Origin: Ignelater luminosus
Taxonomy: Eukaryota; Arthropoda; Insecta; Coleoptera; Elateridae
DNA length: 64,000 nt
Direction: 5' to 3'
NCBI GenBank assembly: GCA_011009095.1
Contig: VTPC01089961.1
Location: forward strand, 461,326-525,325
The number at the start of each line of letters is the position of its first letter. Within the stretch, counting starts at the first letter, position 1. The notes beneath the pieces were generated by a model. It did not search any database, was not told where the DNA came from, and was given only the letters and a program-made list of their open reading frames with translations. Positions 38,161 to 46,500 of this stretch are shown here, one piece after another. The position numbers and the translations under genes were made by a program.

Positions 38161-38221
38161 CCCCACTCTTCCTCCTAAAAAACCTATAGCATGCGGCGAG
38201 AAGAAACCAGATCATGGTGCA

Positions 38222-38328
38222 ATTCTTCACGATTTTCGATCTCAATTCTGGATTTCACCAGATAGAAGTAGAGGAGAAGTCCATTCCGAAGATGGCATTT
38301 ACGGTCGAGAATGGACATTATAAGTACT
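38222..38328 (+). pseudogene. Ty3/gypsy reverse transcriptase fragment
   Basis: In one frame the + strand encodes FTIFDLNSGFHQIEVEEKS, then PKMAFTVENGHYKY. This is the LTR-retrotransposon RT signature D-L-x-S-G-F-H-Q-I with the following K-T-A-F-x-T-x-x-G-H-Y-E-Y block. About 34 residues survive. The match stops at TATAAGTAC, exactly where the satellite that follows begins. Confidence 0.7.
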
Positions 38329-38985
38329 GAAGATATGGTGGCTCAAATGTTAGCACGTGAAGAATAATGTGAATCTATCACTAACTTTTTAAGCAAAGTC
38401 ATGAAGGCTGCAATAGAGCAAGAGAAAGGCAATAAAAAAGCGTGCAAGCAACCAGTATTTCATTGCAACTAGTTTGGCTCAGAAAAAACACTGCAGATGA
38501 CCACCTTGGGAGAGGTGCAAAGTACTGAAGATATGGTGGCTCAATTGTCAGCATGGGAACCTATCACTAACTTTTTAACCAAAGTCATGAAGGCTCTAAT
38601 AGAGCAAGAGAAATGCAATAGGAGAAGCGTGCAAGCGACCAATATTTCATTGCAACTAGTTTAGAGCATAAAAAACCCTGCAGGAAACCACCTTGGGAAA
38701 AGTGCAAAGTACTGAAGATATGGTGGCTCAATTGTCATCATTGGAACCTATCACTAACTTTTTAACCAAAGTCATGAAGGCTAGAATAGAGCAAGAGAAA
38801 GGCAATAAAAAAAAACGTGCACGCAACCAATATTTCATTGCAATTAGTTTAGAGCATAAAAAACCCTGCAGGAAACCACCTTGAGAGAGGTGCAAAGTAC
38901 TGAAGATATGGTGGCTGAAATGTCAGCACGTGAAGAATAATGGGAATCTATCACTTTTTAAGCAAAGTCATGAGGGCTAGAATAG
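38323..38985 (+). repeat. Tandem repeat, about four units of 186-198 bases
   Basis: Units start with agtactgaagatatggtggc at about 38324, 38520, 38707 and 38897. Each continues through cctatcactaactttttaa, gtcatgaaggct, gagcaagagaaa and a ccctgcaggaaaccacc-type end. The third unit has a short open frame (about 38693-38884), but frames differ between units, so I see no conserved protein. The same unit occurs in inverse orientation at 41540-41711 and 42126-42215. Confidence 0.85.
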
Positions 38986-38999
38986 AGCAACATAGTGAA

Positions 39000-39608
39000 A
39001 GACAATAAAAAAAGTAAGTGATCTCCGAGGGTCCGGTCTCCCACTTCCCCTCCCCCGCCAAGTAAACCGCGAAAAGCCCTGGCTCCGCTTTTGCTCCCCT
39101 GGTTCTTCCACCTATCTCTTTCGGTCCGAGAGTTTTGCGCCCGCGAAGAGGTCATGCGAAAAAAAATCTTCGAAATTGCGGAATCCATTAGTCGGCTATG
39201 GTGCGCCCCGTCGATGCCTAGAAACGGTATTTTTTAGTTTTTTGAATTTCCCCCCCCTCTCCGAGTAGTTTGCGAAAAACCACTAAAAATCGACTTTTCT
39301 CGCGTTGGAAGGGGGGGAAGAGCTAGCGACACGCGGTTTTCGCTGGGTGGACTTCCGGGACAACCCGCAGTTTTTAGCGCCTCCACTTTTTCGAATTTCC
39401 TCCCCCCGACCGAGATCGATTTATACCCGAGTCCCCGTGAGGGGGAGGCGAACTCTCGACGGCTGAAATCGCGCGGCTTTCCGACCTAGACGACGCTCTT
39501 TGTCCCGTCGCTCTAGCTCCTCCCGTTTTCGAGTTATCGCCCGACAAAATTTTCAAAAAATCCGGCTCGCGGGCACCTAAGCCCACCCTAAGCTGACCTA
39601 ACCTACCC
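39000..39608. other. GC-rich unrecognised block ending in CCTAA-type repeats
   Basis: The block is rich in cccc, gggg and cg, quite unlike the AT-rich host DNA. No convincing coding was recognised. Its right end (39574-39608) contains four scattered CCTAA words (cacctaagcccaccctaagc, then tgacctaacctaccc), which are degenerate telomere-type repeats abutting the poly(A) end of the retrotransposon that follows. Confidence 0.5.
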
Positions 39609-41215
39609 TTTTTTTTTTGTGGAGGAGGAGAAATGCTCATGAACATTCCGCCGTTGCTCTCTGGCTGAGCGGCGGGATAGTGTGGGACTCCTTCCTAGTG
39701 GAAGGAACCTACCCACTAAAACTCCTCCCCCCTTTCTCTCACACCACCCTAGAACCGCTCTCGTATTATTTCAGGGTGATGTTGGATGTCCTTTCTTTAC
39801 CTCCTGATTTATTCTTTCTCTATTCTTGTGTTATTCGCTGGCTGTTCGTACTGTCTTCTTCCTAATGTTCATTGCTGTTTTTTTTCGTCTACTTCTTTTT
39901 GTTTCATGACTTTTACTATATAACTATTTATGTTGTTCCAATTTTCTTGACTTTGAATCATGGTTTCTACTGTATTGTCTGGTGTGATGTTTACTCCAAT
40001 TTTTGTGATTAATTCTCTTCTATTCTCCTCCCACTTGTTACAATTGTATATGGAGTGTAGTGGACTGTCTATCTGTTCGCAGTATGTACACCTCTCGTTT
40101 TCTCTTATATTAAATCTTGTAGCAGCCATGGCCGCTCAAAAACTGTGTTAGGTGATAGTTTACTTGCCCGTGTTTTCTACTGGTCCATTTCTCTATGTCT
40201 TTTATTAGAGTTTTAGTCCATTTTGCGACACCTGTTTCGCGGTTCCAGTTGTTTTGCCATTTGGCTATTGTGTTCTTCCGTATTCGTTCTTTCTCTGTTT
40301 TATTTTTCCACTGCTTTTTATCCTTTGTTGTATCATTAACTTGATTGGTATCATTCCCGCGACTACCTGTACTGCCTCCGTGGAGATGGTGCGGTAAGCA
40401 CTGCTCACTCTTATAGCAATTCTTCTTTGAAGTTTTTGTATGGTGTTTTCTTGTTTTTTATTCAAGTTTTGCGCCCATGCTGGGGTTGCATATAAGATTA
40501 TTGAGTGTGTTATTTCTGCTAGGATTTTTCTTTTCCCTGCCGTGGGGCCCCTGACATTACTCATTATTTTGCTCGGTGCTTTTATTGTTCTATCTGCCTT
40601 TCCGGCGATCTCTCTTATGTGTTCGTTATATTTCATATTATGTCCTATTATTACTCCTAGGTATTTTGCTTGTTTTTTGTTCATTATTAGGTCTTCTATC
40701 CTTATTGTTATTTCTTTCACGTTATTGGCTCCTCAGTTTTTTCTGTAGCCAGTTCCAGTCCTCTTGCTGTTATTTCTTCCTTAATCTTTTTTAATGTTTT
40801 CTGTGCTATGTTGCATAGTTCTTCGCTTGTTTTAGCTTCAACAATTATTGCCGTATCATCTGCTAATCCAATTATTTTTGCCCCCGTTGGGAGCTTGACT
40901 CTTAGCACTCTGTCATAAAATATATTCCACAGCAAGGGGCCTAGAACTGACCCTTGCGGTATTCCGCAGGTAACTTTTCTTGTTATACCCTCATATTTTA
41001 TTACTCTATCGCGTAGATAGTTTGCGATTAGTCGTTTTAGGTACCTGCTTACTACGAGTTCTTCTATTTGTCGCATAATCTCGCCCCAAGGTGCGCATTT
41101 ATAATGTCTAATGTTATGAGAATCGCGTATTTTCTATGTTGGTATGCCTTTCTTCTTTCTTCTTCTACCGCTTCGTGTACCGCTTTTATGGCATCCGTTT
41201 TTGATTTCTTTTTTC
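39609..41215 (-). mobile_element. 5'-truncated R1-clade non-LTR retrotransposon (TRAS/SART-like context)
   Basis: The minus strand encodes the second half of an R1-type ORF2. A short stretch upstream reads AIKAVHEAVEEE (about 41185-41150), followed by GIPQGSVLGPLLWNIFYDRV, ADDTAIIV (Y of YADD is L), KYLGVIIG, ITHSIILYATPAWA and QKLQRRIAIRVSSAY. Near the C-terminus is a C-x2-C-x7-H-x4-C finger (about 40085-40050). Frames shift near 40718 and between 40130 and 40265, so it is inactive. A ten-base poly(A) (T run 39609-39618 on +) marks the 3' end. The 5' side stops inside the RT domain and runs straight into CCTAA repeats at 41219. Confidence 0.85.
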
Positions 41216-41218
41216 GAA

Positions 41219-41265
41219 AACCTAACCTAACCTAACCTAACCTAACCTAACTTAACCTAACCTAA
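41219..41265. repeat. Interstitial insect telomere repeat (CCTAA)n
   Basis: Nine consecutive pentamers: eight are CCTAA and one is CTTAA. CCTAA is the complement of TTAGG, the canonical insect telomere unit. In the direction of the R1-clade element the array reads TTAGG and lies immediately before its truncated 5' end. Confidence 0.9.
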
Positions 41266-41539
41266 TATAACTGCCGCTAAAGCTTGGTCTATTCCAGACC
41301 CTGTTTATCGAGAACACCTGATGATCGAGATTACCAATCAATCAATTTACTACAAATCAACAAATAATGTAAGTGATTTATTTTTCCTAAAGTGAAAATC
41401 TGTGAAAAGTGAAATCATTAAAATTCTTTAAAATAATACCATTTTAAAAGATACTAGGGTAAAACACCCAATTATTGGCACTTTAAAAAACTTGTCAAAA
41501 TGGAAAGTCAGTAATTTAAAAAAAAAGATTAGTTGAAAA

Positions 41540-41711
41540 GCTTGAACGCTTTTCTTATTGCCTTTCTCTTGCTCTATTCTAGCCTTCATGACTTTGGTTA
41601 AAAAGGTAGTGATAGATTGCCATTATTCTTCACGTGCTGACATTTGAGCCACTATATCTTCAGTACTTTGCACCTCTCCCAAGGTGGTTTCCTGCAGTGT
41701 TTTTTCTGCTC
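41540..41711 (-). repeat. Inverse copy of the 38323 satellite, left of the gap
   Basis: Reverse complement of the satellite unit: cttgctctattctagccttc, then tatcttcagtactttgcacc, then ccaaggtggtttcctgcag. It runs into the N gap. Together with 42126-42215 it shows that the satellite continues across the gap. Confidence 0.85.
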
Positions 41712-42125
41712 NNNNNNNNNNNNNNNNNNNNNNNNNNNNNNNNNNNNNNNNNNNNNNNNNNNNNNNNNNNNNNNNNNNNNNNNNNNNNNNNNNNNNNNNN
41801 NNNNNNNNNNNNNNNNNNNNNNNNNNNNNNNNNNNNNNNNNNNNNNNNNNNNNNNNNNNNNNNNNNNNNNNNNNNNNNNNNNNNNNNNNNNNNNNNNNNN
41901 NNNNNNNNNNNNNNNNNNNNNNNNNNNNNNNNNNNNNNNNNNNNNNNNNNNNNNNNNNNNNNNNNNNNNNNNNNNNNNNNNNNNNNNNNNNNNNNNNNNN
42001 NNNNNNNNNNNNNNNNNNNNNNNNNNNNNNNNNNNNNNNNNNNNNNNNNNNNNNNNNNNNNNNNNNNNNNNNNNNNNNNNNNNNNNNNNNNNNNNNNNNN
42101 NNNNNNNNNNNNNNNNNNNNNNNNN
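41712..42125. other. Assembly gap (414 N)
   Basis: A run of N within the inverse satellite. The same satellite text occurs on both sides, so the gap is probably a collapsed or unresolved tandem array, and its true length may differ from 414. Confidence 0.98.
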
Positions 42126-42275
42126 ATATCTTCAGTACTTTGCACCTCTCCCAAGGTGGTTTCCTGCAGTGTTTTTTCTGCTCTAAACTAGTTGCAATGA
42201 AATATTAGTTGCTTGCAGGCTGGCAGACTTGCAAGTTGGCAGGCTTGCAGTCTGGTAGGCTGGCAGGCTTGCAGG
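42126..42275 (-). repeat. Inverse satellite copy, then a short GGCTGGCAGGCTTGCAG-type repeat
   Basis: 42126-42215 continues the inverse satellite (tatcttcagtactttgcacc to gttgcaatgaaatatt). 42214-42275 is a small tandem repeat of the word ggctggcaggcttgcag with variants (4-5 imperfect units). Confidence 0.75.
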
Positions 42276-42600
42276 CCTCACTCGTTTATTGTGTGTTGAT
42301 TGAATACGCCATCATTCTTCAGGTTGTTAATCGTACGCAAAATATTGTTGATCCGCTAGGTTCAATAATAAGAAACCTGTCGTAGGCTAAGACCATTTTT
42401 AATTTTTCTTTGAAGATATACATGCTTATTTTAAACTTTATTTCTTGCAAAAAAGAATGACTGACATAAGTCAATTAACACGCAAATGTTCTATTTTAAA
42501 TGGGACGCTTCAATAAAATGCGAATTGGTTACCTTTACTATAGTATAGTAACTATGACAATAGCAGATTCTGTGCCTACATGTTTCGTCTTTAATAACAT
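42276..42600 (-). pseudogene. Fragment of the Tc1/mariner-like element also present at 52380-53478
   Basis: The text cattcttcaggttgttaatc, then agaaacctgtc, then ttcaataaaatgcgaattgg, then actatgacaatagcagattc and cctacatgtttcgtcttta matches 53150-53478 almost throughout. It represents the 5' end and N-terminal codons of a transposase in minus orientation. The rest of the element is absent. Confidence 0.7.
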
Positions 42601-42613
42601 TCACTGTATATTG

Positions 42614-43248
42614 CAGTGTTGTGATGTATCTAGGTACAAGTATCTAGATACTTTTAAAGTAACTACATACTTACTTAGATACTTTTAAAATTTTGTAACT
42701 GTATCGGTATCTAGATACATTTTTTTAGGATCTAAGTATCTAAAACGTTCAGGTACTTTTTAAGATACCTACTTCTTTGTTTGTTTTCTTTCACTTTTCA
42801 AATATATTACTTTGTAACTTTTCAATAGAATCTCTGCAGGCTGCCTTCTTACACCCCGAAGAAACAGAATGTCCGATAATACATTTGAAATGCATTTAAT
42901 GTTAAAAAAGACAACATCTATCTGAAATAATATAATTATGTTGTAACAGAAATAATAATAATAATAATAATTAAATATTTTGGTAAATATTCGAAATTGT
43001 TTGGATTAATGTTTAATTCCTTCTACATTATTTGGTGTTAATTAACCTAAAATTACTAAAAGAATCGCTCAAGGCTTTTTGTTGATAAAAGTATCTATAA
43101 AAGTATCTAGATCCTTAAACACTAGGATCTGTACCTGTATCTAGGTACTCTCAAAAATTAGTAACTGTATCTGGATCTAGATACATTTTTCAGAATGGAT
43201 CTGTATCTGTATCTAGATATTGTAAAACATGTATCTGTCATAACGCTG
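42614..43248. mobile_element. Non-autonomous hAT element with exact 8-base target duplication
   Basis: The ends are CAGTGTTGTGATGTATC (left) and, as reverse complement of the right, CAGCGTTATGACAGATAC, an imperfect terminal inverted repeat. It is flanked on both sides by the identical octamer GTATATTG (42606-42613 and 43249-43256), the signature of hAT insertion. Both subterminal regions carry many copies of the palindromic word GTATCTAGATAC and partial forms. The 635-base interior has no transposase. It ends 311 bases before the TFIIE beta start codon. Confidence 0.9.
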
Positions 43249-43256
43249 GTATATTG

Positions 43257-43558
43257 TCAAACAGAATTTTACAGATCTTTTAATTTGAATGTTATAGAGG
43301 CTAAGTTGGTGTTGTGGTTGGTACTGTTTGTTACTGTTTGTTACTAAAGAATAATCTGACATTTTGACAATATAACCTTAAATATCCCGTAAAGTTTTAT
43401 ACGCATATGTGTAAAGCTGTAAAGAGTGTAGTCAAGTCCATTGAAGTTTAAATTCAGAAAATTACTTTGTAGTGTTTACAAGTTTCGTAGTGAGAAGTTA
43501 TTCGATACTTTAGATAGTATTTCATTTTGTTAAGTAGTTTAATAACAAAGTTAAAAAA
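43257..43558 (+). promoter_or_regulatory. 5' flank of TFIIE beta (presumed promoter and 5' UTR)
   Basis: 302 bases between the hAT element and the start codon. I see no convincing TATA box at a fixed distance. The base before the ATG is a run of A (ttaaaaaaATGG), a good insect start context. The close hAT insertion means the natural upstream region is short or was displaced. Confidence 0.35.
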
Positions 43559-46500
43559 ATGGATCCAGCACTATTACGTGAACGTGAACTGTTTAAAAAG
43601 AAAGCCTTAACAACACCGAGGTAAATAAACCATCTGATAACTTTAAATCTCGAATTTACATCAATCTTATTTTTATTATTACAGTGTTGAGAAAAAGAAA
43701 GTCGATTCCAAATCAGAACCTGTACGTGATGACAAAAAGAAACAAAAAACATTTACTAATAGTGCACCAAAATTGGACATTAATACGTGAGTTAATAGGT
43801 AGCAAACTGTAACGTAGAATTGCTTACTCAATTTATTTAAAGGTACAAAACAGCCACTGGTAGTTCACAATATCGTTTTGGAGTATTAGCAAAAATTGTT
43901 AAACATATGCGTACTAGACATCAAGAAGGAGATCAACATCCACTTACACTGGAAGAAATACTAGATGAAACCAACCAATTAGATGTAGGAAATAAAGTTA
44001 AGATGGTAATAGATATTCAAATTGTTTCCATATTCAGCTTTTTAAAATCATTTGTTTATAGTGGTTACAATCTGAAGCACTACAGAATAATCCAAAAGTT
44101 GAAGCTACACCAGATGGGAAATTTATTTTTAAAGCTATGTACAAATTAAAAGATCGCAAGAGTTTGTTGAAACTATTAAAACAACAAGATTTAAAGGGCC
44201 TAGGTGGTGTTTTATTAGAAGATGTTCAAGAATCATTACCACATGCTGAAAAAGCTTTGAAGGTATCTGAAACTTATAAATTATACACACTGATTCTTAT
44301 AAAGTTTAACAGTTAATATCGATTGCATTTTTATATAACATTTTTTAGACTTTACAAAATCAAAATGAAATCATCTTTGTAACAAGACCCACAGATAAAA
44401 AGAAAATATTATTTTATAATGATAGAACTGCAAGTTTACCAGTTGATGAAGAATTTCAGAAATTATGGAGATCAGTAGCAGTTGATGCTATGGATGATGC
44501 TAAAATAGAGGAATACTTAGAAAAGCAAGGTTAGTGATTTAATACAAAAATTCTAATTTCACTATTTACTTATCTTGTAAATAATTGCGATATTTATAAA
44601 ATTTTTCCTGTCTTGAATTGGGATCTTAACAAATCATAAAAGATGAAAGGGGGTTAAGTAAAGATATTTCAGTATTCATTAATAATTTACGAATAAATTC
44701 TACATTAGAAAACCTGAATGGATTAGGTATATGTATAACCAAAGTCAGGTAGGAAAATACTTGCAACAAATCCAGAAGCCTATGTTTGTGCATAACCATT
44801 GATCCTTGTCAATGTTTGTATTGTTTGATATTTGAAGGATAGCCCATGCAGCAAAGATAATTATGTTGGGCAGTATGAATTATGTGAGAATTGTAAAAAA
44901 ACATTATCCTCTAGTGATGAGACCAGAATAGGGTCAAAACAGACCTCTCTAGAGGTATGTTATACAATTCTCATATTTAAAACTGTTTGGAGAATCCTTT
45001 TTATTTATTAATTTATATTAATATACTCTAATTTGAGTGGGGTTTGTTTAATTATACATATACATGCATTTTAAATGTTATATGTGATAATTATGTTGGA
45101 TTATGTGTCTGACAGTTAATAAACCTTATCTTGAAGTACCATGTCATTGAAAAACAATGAAGTCAAAGTTAGCCATGACTAGTAGGATGAGTGTCAAAAC
45201 CATTAAGATAGTAGACAGCTGTTGTCACTTGTGACTTGAAAAGTTATGTTATGTTGTTCCTAAAATGAATAAAAGTATTGATACAACAGATTATAAATTG
45301 TTTCTAAGTTACAGGTCAGTGTCACTTTCATTTAAGATAACGTATTCGCTAAAATAAATAGTACAAATTGTATTTATTTTTTAATTTATATAATTTAAAT
45401 GTCGAAAATTGCACCTTTGCGGCACAAACAAGCTTCATATTGATTTTGCAGATTATCTAACATATTTATAAAGAGTGGTTGCTGCAGTTGCTGAAAATAG
45501 GTTATTATATTTTGTTGTAGTTCTCCAATATTTGCTGGCAGATCTTCTGACCGAAATACTGATTCCTTTAGCATGCCCCAAATGTATACATCAAGTGGCG
45601 TCAGATCAGGTGAATGAGAAAGGTACTCGAAGTCTGTTCCATGAGAAATTATTCTGTTTTCAAAATGTTAATGAAGTAAGGCTAGGTAGCGTCTGGCTGA
45701 ATGGCTCTTTGCACTGTCCTGTTGAAACCATTGCCTGTGCACCTGCAGATTTCATGCGTGGCAAAAGTTTTGTAAATCTCTCACAAAAGGTGTAATAATG
45801 TAACGCTCTTGGTTAACAGTAACTGGATGCTCGTCCTCGTCCTCAACAAAATAAGGACCAATGATCCCATGCTCAGACACAGCACACCAAATGGTAACTC
45901 GTTCACTGTGGAGTGGTTTCTCTACAATGACATCTGGGCATTCAAATCCAAGGAATCGAGTTGTTTGTCGATTGATATAACCGTTAAGGTGAACGTGACT
46001 TTTGTCTGAAAACCATAAGTTTCTCAAGAAATTGGGATCTTTGTACACTAGGCTCGACACTCGTCCCCAGTAAACTTCTCTTGCACATTTGTCCGTAGCA
46101 TTTAGTCTTTGTCCAATTTGAATGCGGCGAATGAGTTCATTGGTGCAATCAGGGGCTTATTGCACCAAAGTTTTTAACTTTGCGCTTTGCAAGATTTTTT
46201 ATTGTCAGTTATTTAACTGATAGATATTAGCTTTTGGTATAATATGTTGAAATAGATTAAATATATTTTTTAGAAATTACTTCTCATTTTATTTCCGGCT
46301 GAGGTCCTGAGATTTCTCACGTGGAAAAAAATCTGGAAGAGAATGCCATCCTCTGAGAAGGATGTAAAGCAGTGGGTCCCATGTGACTATGTTGAGTTGC
46401 ATATTAAAAATACCTACCGGGATTGGAATACCTCAGTGACCATAGTAGTTGAAGCTACGAGATCCAAGGGAACTGCGACTTGAAGCTTCAGCTACAAAAC

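Noticed and set aside
37599..38323. Long open frames on both strands in the GC-rich low-complexity region
   Set aside because: Overlapping frames with Ala/Arg/Ser or Leu/Phe runs are explained by simple repeats; only the short gypsy RT reading near 38222-38328 is real.
41634..42208. Four apparent open frames of 164-185 codons across the N run
   Set aside because: Artefacts: translation through the gap of N. The flanking codons are inverse satellite sequence.
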